Origin: Burkholderiales bacterium
Lineage (GTDB): Bacteria; Pseudomonadota; Gammaproteobacteria; Burkholderiales; SG8-39
Direction: 5' to 3'
Length of the DNA: 64,000 nt
NCBI GenBank assembly: GCA_027493935.1
Contig: JAOSJV010000001.1
Span: 310,001 to 374,000 of the forward strand
How positions within the stretch are numbered: position 1 is the first letter of the stretch; the number at the start of each line of letters is the position of its first letter. Position numbers and translations under genes: made by a program. The notes below the pieces were generated by a model, which made no database searches, was not told the DNA's origin, and worked only from the letters and a program-made list of their open reading frames with translations. Positions 30,835-39,525 of this stretch are shown one piece after another.

Positions 30835-31365
30835 TTGATCACCCGTTTCAACCAGTGGGTCACGCGCACGCTGCTCGTGGCCGCGGCGCTGCTCGCCTTC
30901 TCGCTGTCGTTCCTGGTCTGCGCCGACGTGATCGGGCGGGTGGTCTTCAACAACCCGGTCAAGGGCACCAAGGAGATCGTCGAGATCTCGATCGTGATCA
31001 TCTGCTTCCTGCAGGCGGGCTACGCGATCCGCAGCGGCGGCATGCTGCACGTCGACGTCGTGACCGGCCTGCTTCCCTTCCGCGCGCGCGCGGCGCTCGT
31101 CGTGCTCGGTGCGCTGCTCGGGGTCTTCTTCTTCGCACTCATCGTCTGGGGCAGCCTCGAGCCGTTTGCCTACGCCTGGCGCGAGGGCGAGTACGAGGGC
31201 GAGGGCGCGCTGCGCGTGCCGGTCTGGCCGGCGCGGCTCGCCGTGCTCGCGGGCTCGGTGCTCGCCGCGTTCAACTACGTCCTGCTCGCGATCGAGGCCG
31301 CCCTGGCGACGCTCACCGGCCGCCCGATGGGCGCGATGGTGGACGTCGGCGGGCGCATCCACTGA
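30835..31365 (+). CDS. dctQ: TRAP transporter small permease
   Basis: A 176-residue inner-membrane protein with four predicted hydrophobic segments (residues about 10-33, 45-62, 85-105, 130-155). The family pattern is WVTRTLLVAAALLAFSLSFL followed by DVIGRVVFNNPVKGTKEIVE. TTG 30835 is the likely start because no ATG or GTG in a better position precedes the first helix. Confidence 0.92.
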   Translation: MITRFNQWVTRTLLVAAALLAFSLSFLVCADVIGRVVFNNPVKGTKEIVEISIVIICFLQAGYAIRSGGMLHVDVVTGLLPFRARAALVVLGALLGVFFFALIVWGSLEPFAYAWREGEYEGEGALRVPVWPARLAVLAGSVLAAFNYVLLAIEAALATLTGRPMGAMVDVGGRIH

Positions 31366-31404
31366 GCGCGCGAGCGTCCGGCCCGGCACAAGGAGCGCGC
31401 GGAA

Positions 31405-32739
31405 GTGTTCAGCGTCATCGAGATGAGCATCCTGATCGCGGTGCTCCTCGCGCTCGTCTTCGCCGGGGTGCACATCGCGGTGGCGCTCGGCGCGACCAGC
31501 GTGCTCGGCGTCTACCTGATGCAGGGCGACATGGACGTGGTCCGCACCTTCGTCGCACACACCGCCTACGAGGCGCTGCGCGACTACGTCTTCGCCGTGA
31601 TCCCGCTCTTCATGCTGATGGGCGAGTTCCTCGCGAAGTGCGGTGCGGCGCGCGACCTCTACGCCCTGATCAACCGGTTCAGCCGGGTCCTGCCCGGACG
31701 GCTCGCCGTCGCGACGGTCGTCTCGAACGCGGTGTTCGCGTTCGTCACCGGCGTGAGCATCGCCGCGGCGGCGGCGTTCTCGAAGATCGCGTATCCGGAG
31801 ATGAAGCGCCACGGCTACGACCGGCGGCTCGCGGTCGGCTGCATCGCCGGCAGCGCCTGCCTCGGGATGCTCATCCCGCCGAGCGTGCTGATGATCGTGT
31901 GGGGCATCCTGACCGAGCAGTCGATCGGCAAGCTCTTCCTCGCCGGCGTGATTCCCGGCTTCCTGCTCACGCTCCTGTTCGCCGCATACCTGCTCGGCGT
32001 CGCGATCCTGCAGCCGGCGAAGGTCGGCGCCGGTCCGCGCCCGGACGCCCGCGCGGTCGCCGCGGACGAGGACGGCGAGGCGCTGTGGCGCATGGTGGCG
32101 AGCACGCTGCTCGTGGTCGGGGTCGTCGCCGGCGTGCTGCTCGGCATCTGGCTCGGCTTCTTCACGCCGACCGAGGGCGCGGGCGTCGGCGCCGCGCTCG
32201 CCCTCGTCTTCGCGGTCTTCAAGGGGCTGCGCGCGCGCGAGGTCTTCGACACGATCCTCGCGGTCGGGCGCACCTCCGCGCCGCTGCTGCTGATGCTGGT
32301 GTGCGCCCAGCTCTACTCGCGCGTGCTGTCGATGACCGGGATGACCGGCGCGGTGAAATCGGTGCTGGTCGGCACCGGCCTGTCGCCCTACGAGATCCTG
32401 CTCGTCATGGTGCTGATCTGGTTCGTGCTCGGCTGCATCATCGACTCGATCTCGATCCTGCTCATCACCGTGCCGGTGTTCGCGCCGATCGCCGCGGAGC
32501 TCGGCTTCGACCCGCTCGCGTTCGCGATCGTGGGTATCCTTGCGGTGGAGACGGGGCTGCTGACGCCGCCCTTCGGGCTGCTGGTGTTCACGGTGAAGGC
32601 GGCGCTGCCCGACGAGCCGCTGGCGGTCGGCGAGATCTTCGGCGGCTCGATCCCCTACTGGATCGCGCTGATCGTGGTGATCGTCGCGGTGGCGGCGTTC
32701 CCGGCGCTCGCCTCGTACCTGCCGAACCTCGGAACGTAG
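31405..32739 (+). CDS. dctM: TRAP transporter large permease
   Basis: A 444-residue, 11-13 helix inner-membrane transporter of the DctM/SiaM type. Conserved stretches are VIPLFMLMGEFLAKCG, AAFSKIAYPEMKRHGYD, ACLGMLIPPSVLMIVWGIL, WLGFFTPTEGAGVGA and ETGLLTPPFGLLVF. GTG 31405 follows an AAGGAG site. There is an unusual Ala/Asp-rich cytoplasmic loop at residues about 215-230 (RPDARAVAADEDGE). It forms the translocation unit with DctQ. Confidence 0.95.
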   Translation: MFSVIEMSILIAVLLALVFAGVHIAVALGATSVLGVYLMQGDMDVVRTFVAHTAYEALRDYVFAVIPLFMLMGEFLAKCGAARDLYALINRFSRVLPGRLAVATVVSNAVFAFVTGVSIAAAAAFSKIAYPEMKRHGYDRRLAVGCIAGSACLGMLIPPSVLMIVWGILTEQSIGKLFLAGVIPGFLLTLLFAAYLLGVAILQPAKVGAGPRPDARAVAADEDGEALWRMVASTLLVVGVVAGVLLGIWLGFFTPTEGAGVGAALALVFAVFKGLRAREVFDTILAVGRTSAPLLLMLVCAQLYSRVLSMTGMTGAVKSVLVGTGLSPYEILLVMVLIWFVLGCIIDSISILLITVPVFAPIAAELGFDPLAFAIVGILAVETGLLTPPFGLLVFTVKAALPDEPLAVGEIFGGSIPYWIALIVVIVAVAAFPALASYLPNLGT

Positions 32740-32754
32740 AATGGGAGAACGAGA

Positions 32755-33057
32755 ATGCCTGCGTACTGGATTGCGCGCTCGAAGATCAACGACCCGGCCG
32801 CGTACAAGAAGTACACCGACCGCGTACCCGCGATCCTCGCGCGCTACGGCGGCAAGGTGCTCGCGCGCGGCGGCCGCTACCAGATCCTCGAAGGGCCGCA
32901 GAAGTTCCACCGCTTCGTGGTGATCGAGTTTCCCTCGCTCGAGCAGGCCGTGGCCTGCCACGAGTCGCCCGAGTACGAGGAGGCGGCGGCGTTTCGCGCC
33001 GGTGGCGCGGGCGAGGTCGAGCTCGTGATCGTCGAGGGCGGCGAGGCGACGAAGTAG
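32755..33057 (+). CDS. DUF1330 family protein
   Basis: A 100-residue ferredoxin-like (dimeric alpha-beta barrel) small protein. The family pattern is clear: AYWIARSKINDPAAYKKYTD, GGKVLARGGRYQILEG, VVIEFPSLEQA and HESPEY. Its biochemical role is not established. Members are frequent in catabolic operons. It begins 15 bases after dctM with a GGGAGAACGAGA site. Confidence 0.9.
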   Translation: MPAYWIARSKINDPAAYKKYTDRVPAILARYGGKVLARGGRYQILEGPQKFHRFVVIEFPSLEQAVACHESPEYEEAAAFRAGGAGEVELVIVEGGEATK

Positions 33058-33103
33058 CGCGGCGCACCCGGCCAGCAAGTCAACTTTTCGTGAGGAGCAG
33101 CAC

Positions 33104-33790
33104 ATGGAGTACGTGATCACCCCGCCGTCGATCCCGACGCTTCCCGTCGAAGGCACCCAGGCGCGCTTTCCGGTGCACCGGATCTATTGCGTCGGCCGCA
33201 ACTACGCCGAGCACGCCCGCGAGATGGGCCACGATCCGACGCGCGAGCCCCCGTTCTTCTTCCTCAAGCCGGCCGACGCGATCGTCACCGACGGCGCCGA
33301 CTTCCCCTATCCGCCGCTCAGCAACGACGTGCACCACGAGATGGAGCTCGTGGTGGCGATCGGCAAGGGCGGCGCGAACATTCCGGTCGAGAAGGCGCTC
33401 GAGCACGTGTACGGTTACGCGGTCGGCCTCGACATGACGCGGCGCGATCTGCAGGGCGAGGCGAAGAAGCTCGGGCGGCCGTGGGACACCGGCAAAGGGT
33501 TCGACGCCTCGGCGCCCTGCTCCCAGGTGGTGCCGGCGGCGAAGACCGGCCACCCGAGCAAGGGTGCGATCTGGCTCAAGGTGAACGGGGAGACGCGCCA
33601 GTCGAGCGATCTCTCGCAACTCATCTGGAACGTCCCGGAGACGATCGCCTATCTCTCGACGCTCTTCACGCTGGCGCCGGGCGACCTGATCTTCAGCGGC
33701 ACGCCGGCCGGTGTCGCCGCCGTCAAGAGGGGCGACGTGCTCGAGGGCCACGTGGAAGGGGTCGCCACGATCAAGCTCAGGGTCGTGTGA
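33104..33790 (+). CDS. Fumarylacetoacetate hydrolase (FAH) family protein
   Basis: A 228-residue metal-dependent hydrolase of the FAHD1/fumarylpyruvate hydrolase group. Metal ligands are visible as Glu residues in DVHHEMELVVAIG and Asp in VGLDMTRRDLQ. CVGRNYAEHAREMG and FFFLKPADAIV are the usual substrate-loop landmarks. Relatives split C-C bonds of acylpyruvates such as fumarylpyruvate, or decarboxylate oxaloacetate. In this operon it most likely cleaves a ring-opened diketo-acid intermediate. AGGAGCAG precedes ATG 33104. Confidence 0.92.
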   Translation: MEYVITPPSIPTLPVEGTQARFPVHRIYCVGRNYAEHAREMGHDPTREPPFFFLKPADAIVTDGADFPYPPLSNDVHHEMELVVAIGKGGANIPVEKALEHVYGYAVGLDMTRRDLQGEAKKLGRPWDTGKGFDASAPCSQVVPAAKTGHPSKGAIWLKVNGETRQSSDLSQLIWNVPETIAYLSTLFTLAPGDLIFSGTPAGVAAVKRGDVLEGHVEGVATIKLRVV

Positions 33791-33842
33791 TCCGGGCGGC
33801 GCGGCAGTCCGCCGCCGGCGCACGCAGCACAGGAGGCCAAGC

Positions 33843-34307
33843 ATGCCGTTGAGCCATCTCGAGCACTTCCTGATCCAGACCGCCGACATCCAGGGCACGT
33901 GCGACTGGTACGAGCGCGTGCTCGGCATGCGGCGCGGCTACACGCCCGACTTCAAGTTCCCGGTGCAGTGGATGTACGTCGGCGACAAGGACGTGCTGCA
34001 CGTCACCGAGGGCGGCGCGGCGGTGAGCGAGAACCGCAAGCGCTACGTCGGCCAGGAGTCGACCGCGATCAGCGGCTCGGGCGTGATCGACCACGTCGCC
34101 TTCCGCTGCGAGAACCTGCGGCAGATGCTCGACCACCTGCAACGCAACGAGATCGACTTCAAGCAGCGCATGGTGAGCGACCAGGGCCTCTACCAGCTCT
34201 TCCTGGTCGATCCGAACGGCGTGAAGCTCGAACTCAATTTCGCCAACGACGAGGCGATCGCCCTCGGCATCAAGCCCGAAGTGAAAGCGTCCGCGCTGCC
34301 GGATTGA
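33843..34307 (+). CDS. VOC (glyoxalase/dioxygenase superfamily) protein
   Basis: A 154-residue two-module beta-alpha-beta-beta-beta protein. Possible metal ligands are His in HLEHFLIQTAD, His in LHVTEGG, His in IDHVAFRC and Glu in VKLELNF, as in glyoxalases and extradiol dioxygenases. DWYERVLGMRRG is the usual helix. ATG 33843 follows ACAGGAGG. The reaction could be ring cleavage, isomerisation or dehalogenation; the family cannot be narrowed from sequence alone. Confidence 0.88.
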   Translation: MPLSHLEHFLIQTADIQGTCDWYERVLGMRRGYTPDFKFPVQWMYVGDKDVLHVTEGGAAVSENRKRYVGQESTAISGSGVIDHVAFRCENLRQMLDHLQRNEIDFKQRMVSDQGLYQLFLVDPNGVKLELNFANDEAIALGIKPEVKASALPD

Positions 34308-34429
34308 TCGTTGCGCCCGCCCGTCGCGGGGCGCCCGCCAGGGCGTGTGGCATACTGCGCCCGCCCGGCGCAGTGCGCGCGCACGCGCGCGCCGGGTTTC
34401 CGGGATGCGAGAACCGAGGAGGGCAACCC

Positions 34430-35992
34430 GTGCCCGTCGCCGCCCGCGTCAAGCCGGGCTTCTACAAGGATTCGGTCGCGCTGATGCGCGTCGCGCAGGC
34501 GCTCGCCGCGCGCGCCGGCATCGCCCGCGCGACCCTGGTGATGGGCACGCCCGCGAACAAGGCGGTGCTCGAGCACGCGGGACTCCTCGAGCGGTCGCTC
34601 GCGGACGCGCGGGCGGGCGACCTGATGATCGTCGTCGAGGGTGCCGCGGCTGCGGCGCTCGACGAGGCGCTCGCGGAAGCCGAGCGGCTGCTCGTCGCGA
34701 CGGAGGCGCCCGCGGCCATCGCGGGGGAGGAGACGCTGCGCTCGATCGCGATGGCGCAAGAGGCCGGTGCGCCCGCGACGCTCGCGCAGATCTCGGTGCC
34801 CGGCCCCTACGCGGCCGGCGAGGCGTTGAAGGCGCTCAAACGGGGGCTGCACGTCTTCCTCTTCAGCGACAACGTGCCGCTCGAGCAGGAGATCGCGCTG
34901 AAGAAGCTCGCCGCCGGCCGGCGTCTGCTCGTGATGGGACCGGACTGCGGCACGGCCATCATCGGCGGGGTGCCGCTCGGCTTCGCGAACGCGGTGCGCC
35001 GCGGCGTGATCGGCCTCGCGGGCGCCTCCGGCACCGGCCTCCAACACGTGAGCACCCTCGTGCATGACGCGGGGCAGGGCGTGTCGAACGCGATCGGCAC
35101 CGGCAGCCGCGACGTCCTGGCCGAAGTCGGCGGCGTGACCACGCGCGAGGCGATCGCCCTGCTCGCGGCCGACCGCGGCACCCGGGTCATCACCATCGTC
35201 TCGAAGCCGCCGGCGAAAGCGGTCGCCGAGGCGGTGCTCGCCGATGCCGTGCGCGCCGGCAAGCCGGTGGTGGCGCTCTTCCTCGGCGCGAGCGGCCTGA
35301 AGTCGCAGGCCAATGTGACGGTCGTGGCGACGCTCGAGGAGGCGGCATCGGCCGCGGTGACGCTCGCGCGCGGCGGGGTGCACAAGAGCGGGGCACCGAT
35401 GCTGGACGGCACGGCGACGATGCCCGCCGAGCTCATGATGCTCGCACCGTCGCAGCGTTACGTGCGCGGCCTCTACTCGGGCGGCACCTTCTGCACCGAG
35501 GCGCAGGTGGTGCTGCGCGCCGCGGGCATCCTCGCCTGGTCCAACGCGCCGATCGACAAGGCGCGCCGGATCCCCGAGCTCGCACCGAGCACCGCACACT
35601 GCGTAATCGACTTGGGGGCGGACGAGTTCACCGTCGGGCGGCCGCACCCGATGATCGACCACGGCGCGCGCGCCGAGCGGCTGCTCGCCGAGGCGCGCGA
35701 CCCGGAGACCGCGCTCGTGATGTTCGACGTCGTGCTCGGCTACGGCGCGCATCCTGATCCGGCCGGGGCGCTCGCGCCGGCGATCCGCGAGGCGCGCGCG
35801 GCCGCGCTGCGCGGCGGGCGCCACCTGATCCTGGTCGCGTTCGTCTGCGGCACCGACGAGGATCCGCAGCGCGCCTCGGCGCAGGCAAAGCGCCTGCGCG
35901 AGGCGGGCGTGAACGTCGTCGCGAGCTCGACCGCGGCGGCGCGGCTCGCCGCGAGCGTGGTCGCCGCGCGCTCGGTCAGCGTCAATCCCTGA
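34430..35992 (+). CDS. fdrA: FdrA-family protein (oxamate carbamoyltransferase-type subunit)
   Basis: A 520-residue protein related to acyl-CoA synthetases/succinyl-CoA ligases. The N-terminal FYKDSVALMRVAQALAAR and NKAVLEHAGLL are FdrA hallmarks. The middle carries the CoA-ligase-like MGPDCGTAIIGGVPLGFAN and the IGTGSRDVLAEVGG stretch. The C-terminal half resembles the ATP-grasp-less SucC-like part. GTG 34430 follows GAGGAGGG. In E. coli, FdrA with the DUF1116 and DUF2877 proteins (ylbE, ylbF; also named AllF/G/H) has been linked to oxamate carbamoyltransferase. The same set occurs here, so that role is likely, with the natural substrate open. Confidence 0.88.
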   Translation: MPVAARVKPGFYKDSVALMRVAQALAARAGIARATLVMGTPANKAVLEHAGLLERSLADARAGDLMIVVEGAAAAALDEALAEAERLLVATEAPAAIAGEETLRSIAMAQEAGAPATLAQISVPGPYAAGEALKALKRGLHVFLFSDNVPLEQEIALKKLAAGRRLLVMGPDCGTAIIGGVPLGFANAVRRGVIGLAGASGTGLQHVSTLVHDAGQGVSNAIGTGSRDVLAEVGGVTTREAIALLAADRGTRVITIVSKPPAKAVAEAVLADAVRAGKPVVALFLGASGLKSQANVTVVATLEEAASAAVTLARGGVHKSGAPMLDGTATMPAELMMLAPSQRYVRGLYSGGTFCTEAQVVLRAAGILAWSNAPIDKARRIPELAPSTAHCVIDLGADEFTVGRPHPMIDHGARAERLLAEARDPETALVMFDVVLGYGAHPDPAGALAPAIREARAAALRGGRHLILVAFVCGTDEDPQRASAQAKRLREAGVNVVASSTAAARLAASVVAARSVSVNP

Positions 35993-36013
35993 GCGGGCTC
36001 CGCGGCCGCGGTC

Positions 36014-36985
36014 ATGACGTTCGACGAGCGCCTCATCGTCGTCGCCATCGGCGGCAACGCGGTCTATCCGCCCGCCATCCGCGGCACCGCCGAGGAGCAG
36101 CTCGCGGTGATGACCGCCGCCTGCGAGCGGCTCGCGCGCGTGATCGGCGCCGGCCGCCGCATGGTGCTGACCCATGGCAACGGGCCGGTCGTCGGCAACA
36201 TCCTGTTCCGCATGGCGCGCACCTCGCGCGAGCTCGCCCCGATGCCGATGGATGTGTGCGTGGCGCACTCGCAGGGCGGCATGGGCTACATGCTGCAGCA
36301 GAGCCTCGCGAACGTCCTCGCCCGCCGCGGCATGGACGCGAGAGTGACCACGGTGCTCACCGAGGTCGAGGTCGATGCCGCCGACCCCGCATTCGCGCGG
36401 CCGACCAAGCCGGTGGGCAAGTTCTTCGCGCGCGACGACGCCGCGCGCATCGCCGCCGAAACCGGCTGGCAGTTTGTCGAGGACGCTGGGCGCGGCTGGC
36501 GCCGCGTGGTGCCCTCGCCCGTGCCGCGGCGCATCCTCGACACGCCGGCGATCAAGGCGCTGCTCGCGGCCGGCGTCATTCCGGTGGCGTGCGGCGGTGG
36601 CGGCATTCCGGTCGCGCGCAGCGCGAACGGCGACTATCGCGGCGTTGCGGCGGTGATCGACAAGGACATGACGAGCGCCCTGCTCGCGGCCGACCTCGGC
36701 GCCGGCGCGCTCGTGATGCTGACCGCCGTCGAGCGCGTAGCGCTCGACTTCGGCAAGCCGGCCGAGCGGTGGCTCGATCGCATGAGCGCCGCGGAGGCGC
36801 GCGCCCATCTTGCCGACGGGCAGTTCCCGCCGGGCTCGATGGGGCCGAAAATCACCGCCGCGCTCGATTACCTCGCGCGCGGCGGCCGCCAGGCGCTCGT
36901 CACCTCGCTCGAACGGCTGGAGGAAGCCCTCGCCGGGACGGCGGGCACGCGGATCGTGCGCGACGCGCACCCCGGTGAGGGGTGA
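36014..36985 (+). CDS. arcC: Carbamate kinase
   Basis: A 323-residue amino-acid-kinase-fold enzyme: carbamoyl phosphate plus ADP gives ATP, ammonia and CO2. Motifs are VVAIGGNAVYPP, LTHGNGPVVGNILFRM, the VACGGGGIPV loop and IDKDMTSALLAADLGA. The family lysine is in PTKPVGKFF. It lies 21 bases after fdrA and just before the DUF2877 gene, so carbamoyl phosphate made by the FdrA complex can be used directly for ATP synthesis. Confidence 0.95.
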   Translation: MTFDERLIVVAIGGNAVYPPAIRGTAEEQLAVMTAACERLARVIGAGRRMVLTHGNGPVVGNILFRMARTSRELAPMPMDVCVAHSQGGMGYMLQQSLANVLARRGMDARVTTVLTEVEVDAADPAFARPTKPVGKFFARDDAARIAAETGWQFVEDAGRGWRRVVPSPVPRRILDTPAIKALLAAGVIPVACGGGGIPVARSANGDYRGVAAVIDKDMTSALLAADLGAGALVMLTAVERVALDFGKPAERWLDRMSAAEARAHLADGQFPPGSMGPKITAALDYLARGGRQALVTSLERLEEALAGTAGTRIVRDAHPGEG

Positions 36986-36991
36986 TCCGCG

Positions 36992-37990
36992 ATGGACGAC
37001 GAGCGCCGCGCGCAGTGCGTGACGGCCGGCGTGCTCACCGCCGGCCGGTTGCCGGCGTCGCGCGCGGGCACCGAGCCGGTATCCACCGACCTTCCTCCGT
37101 CACGCGCCGCCCGGGCGATCGGCGAGATCGGCGTCGATGCCATCGGCGCGCGGGCGCGCGCGGCGCTCGAGCGCGGCGGCCGCCGCGCCGAGCCGCTGGC
37201 CGCGTTTCCATCCTCGCCGTACCTGCGCGCCGGCGGCGAGCTCATCTGGGTCAGCCATCGCCTGCCCGCCGCACATCCGCGCGCGGTGCGCGTCGCCTCG
37301 CCGCCGCCGGCCGCCGGGGAGGGGCGCGGAAGCGTCCGCTTCGGCGCGCTGCCGGCGCCGGACGTGCGCGCATGCGCGCTTCCCGCCGCGACGGGCGCAG
37401 GGCTCGCACGCGCGCGCGCGGCCTGCGCCGCGCTCGCGGCGGCGCCGGACGCAATCGGGGCGCCGCGAGGGCTCGGCGTTCTGCTCGTCGGGCGCACGCC
37501 GCCGTTCCCGCTCGAGGCGGCCGTTCCGCAGGTGGACGCGCTCGGTGCGGCGCTCGCCGCCGGCGACGCCGGCGCCGCAGCGCGCGCCGCGTATCCGCTG
37601 CTCGGGCTGGGGCCCGGGCTCACGCCGTCGGGCGACGACTTCGTCGGCGCCGCGCTCTGCGTGCGGCTGTTCGCGGCGCGCGTCGAAGGACGGCAGGCCG
37701 CGTGGCAGGCGGCCGCGGCGCGGCTGGTCGCGGCCGCGCCCGCGCGCACCAACGAGGTGAGCGCGACGCTCTTCGGCGACCTCGTCGCCGGCGAAACCTA
37801 TGCGCCGCTCGCGGCGCTCCTGCGCGCGCTCGCCGCCGGCGATTGCCACGGCGCGCGCGGCGCCGCCCGCGCGCTCGCCGCGCTCGGGCACTCCTCGGGA
37901 TGGGACATGCTCGCGGGGTGCGTGCTCGGCCTGACCGGCGGGCTGGGCAGGCACGCCCGCACGAACGAAGGCGTGGGGAGCCGAGGATGA
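36992..37990 (+). CDS. DUF2877 protein (AllH/YlbF-like)
   Basis: A 332-residue protein with the DUF2877 core: PLLGLGPGLTPSGDDFVGAA and, near the C-terminus, GHSSGWDMLAGCVLGL. The N-terminal half is Ala/Arg-rich and weakly conserved. In E. coli the homologue is a subunit of the FdrA-DUF1116-DUF2877 complex. It starts seven bases after the carbamate kinase stop region, and its own stop overlaps the DUF1116 start (ATGA, 37987-37990), so the products are probably made in equal amounts. Confidence 0.88.
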   Translation: MDDERRAQCVTAGVLTAGRLPASRAGTEPVSTDLPPSRAARAIGEIGVDAIGARARAALERGGRRAEPLAAFPSSPYLRAGGELIWVSHRLPAAHPRAVRVASPPPAAGEGRGSVRFGALPAPDVRACALPAATGAGLARARAACAALAAAPDAIGAPRGLGVLLVGRTPPFPLEAAVPQVDALGAALAAGDAGAAARAAYPLLGLGPGLTPSGDDFVGAALCVRLFAARVEGRQAAWQAAAARLVAAAPARTNEVSATLFGDLVAGETYAPLAALLRALAAGDCHGARGAARALAALGHSSGWDMLAGCVLGLTGGLGRHARTNEGVGSRG

Positions 37991-39420
37991 GTGATCTGCT
38001 GAACGACGAGCTCGCGGTGCTGAACGTCGGCATCGAAGCGTTCGCCGAGAGCGTGCGTGCGCACGGCGGGGCGGCGCGGCACATCGACTGGCGTCCGCCG
38101 GGCGATGGCGAGCCCGCGCTCGCGTGGCGCCTCGCCGCGCTGCTCGGCGACCCGCGCGACCCGGACGCGCCCGGCTCGCGCGTGGACCGCGCCAACGGCA
38201 CCGCCGCGGCGCGGATGCTCGCGGCGCAGCCGCGGCTCGTCGACATCGCGCTGCAGGCGCGCGACGTTTGGCCCGACATGGGGCGCACGCTGCTGCACGC
38301 CGGCGCGCCGCTGTCCTGGGAGGCCATGTGCGCGCCGATGCGCGGCTCGATGATCGGTGCGGTGCTGTACGAGGGCTGGGCGAAATCCCCCGAGGAGGCC
38401 GAAGCGATGCTCGGCCGCGGCGCGATCCCGTTCGCGCAGTGCCACGACTGGCAAGCGGTCGGGCCGATGTCGGGCGTGATCTCGCAGTCGATGCCGCTGT
38501 TCGTGGTCAAGAACACCACGCACGGGAACACGGCATACACGAACTTCAGCGAGGGCATCGGCCGGGTATTGCGCTTCGGCGCCTATTCCCAGCCGGTGCT
38601 CGACCAGCTGCGCTGGATGGAGACCGTGCTCGCGCCGGCCATCAAGGCGGCGGTCGCGCACGCGCACGACGGCATCGACCTGAAGGCGATCCAGTCGCAG
38701 GCGCTGCTGATGGGCGACGAGGTCCACAGCCGCAACGCCGCCGCCACGGGCCTTTTCTTCATGGCCGTGGCGCCCGCGCTCACCGGGAGCGACTTCGACC
38801 GCGCCAAGGCTGCCGCCGCGCTCGCGTTCGTGGCGGCGAACTCGCAGTTCTTCCTGAACCTGTCGATGGCCGCCGCGAAGGCGACGATGGATGCGGCGCA
38901 CGGCGTCGAGCACTCGAGCATCGTGACCGCGATCGCCCGCAACGGCGTCACGACCGCGATCCGCGTCAGCGGTCTCGGCGCGCACTGGTTCGAGGCGCCC
39001 TCCGACACGCCGGAGGGGCTGTATTTTCCCGGCTTCAAGCAAGCCGACGCCAACCCGGACCTCGGCGACAGCGCCATCTGCGAGACTGCCGGGTTCGGCG
39101 GACAGTCGCTCGCCGCCTCGCCCGCGCTGGTGAAGCTGGTCGGCGGCAGCGTCGCGCAGGCGATCGCCTACTCGCGCGAGATGGCGCACATCGCCTGGAC
39201 GCGCAACCCGACGATGTCGCTGCCCAACCTCGAGTTCGCCGGTGCGCCAGCCGGCATCGACGTGCGCAAGGTCGTCGACACCGGCATCCGCCCGGTGCTC
39301 ACCACCGGCATCGCGCATCGCACGGCGGGCGTCGGCCAGATCGGCGCGGGCATCGTGCGCGTGCCGATGGGCTGCTTCACGCAGGCGCTGGCCGCGCTGG
39401 CGGACGCGCTCGGGGTCTGA
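37987..39420 (+). CDS. DUF1116 protein (AllG/YlbE-like, oxamate carbamoyltransferase-type)
   Basis: A 477-residue protein of the DUF1116 family. Conserved stretches are RVDRANGTAAARMLAAQPRL, MRGSMIGAVLYEGWA, VKNTTHGNTAYTNFSEGIGR, GDEVHSRNAAATGLF, GLGAHWFEAPSDTPEGLYF and AGVGQIGAGIVRVP. It is regarded as the catalytic partner in the E. coli oxamate carbamoyltransferase complex. This is the last gene of the rightward operon; a repeat-rich 105-base spacer separates it from the convergent permease gene. Confidence 0.9.
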   Translation: MSDLLNDELAVLNVGIEAFAESVRAHGGAARHIDWRPPGDGEPALAWRLAALLGDPRDPDAPGSRVDRANGTAAARMLAAQPRLVDIALQARDVWPDMGRTLLHAGAPLSWEAMCAPMRGSMIGAVLYEGWAKSPEEAEAMLGRGAIPFAQCHDWQAVGPMSGVISQSMPLFVVKNTTHGNTAYTNFSEGIGRVLRFGAYSQPVLDQLRWMETVLAPAIKAAVAHAHDGIDLKAIQSQALLMGDEVHSRNAAATGLFFMAVAPALTGSDFDRAKAAAALAFVAANSQFFLNLSMAAAKATMDAAHGVEHSSIVTAIARNGVTTAIRVSGLGAHWFEAPSDTPEGLYFPGFKQADANPDLGDSAICETAGFGGQSLAASPALVKLVGGSVAQAIAYSREMAHIAWTRNPTMSLPNLEFAGAPAGIDVRKVVDTGIRPVLTTGIAHRTAGVGQIGAGIVRVPMGCFTQALAALADALGV

Positions 39421-39429
39421 AGGAAGGCC

Positions 39430-39471
39430 GGCAGTCGACCGCGGGCGGCTGACAGTAGGCGGGACTGGCGG
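39430..39471. repeat. Degenerate 14-base-period tract, site 2
   Basis: Three units in phase: ggcagtcgaccgcg, ggcggctgacagta and ggcgggactggcgg. It lies in the convergent spacer between the DUF1116 gene and the APC permease, with no gene inside. Confidence 0.5.
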
Positions 39472-39525
39472 GCGTCTGCACTGCGGCGAAGTCTCGACTG
39501 AAGGCCGCGCGCCGCCGGCTTCGCT

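Noticed and set aside
28656..33156. Large minus-strand open frames opposite the TRAP operon
   Set aside because: They mirror the codon pattern of dctP, dctQ and dctM, are rich in Arg/His/Asp, and match no protein family; the plus-strand genes are clear.
36014..36985. Arginine deiminase pathway
   Set aside because: Carbamate kinase is present, but no arginine deiminase or ornithine carbamoyltransferase gene is near; the FdrA module explains it better.
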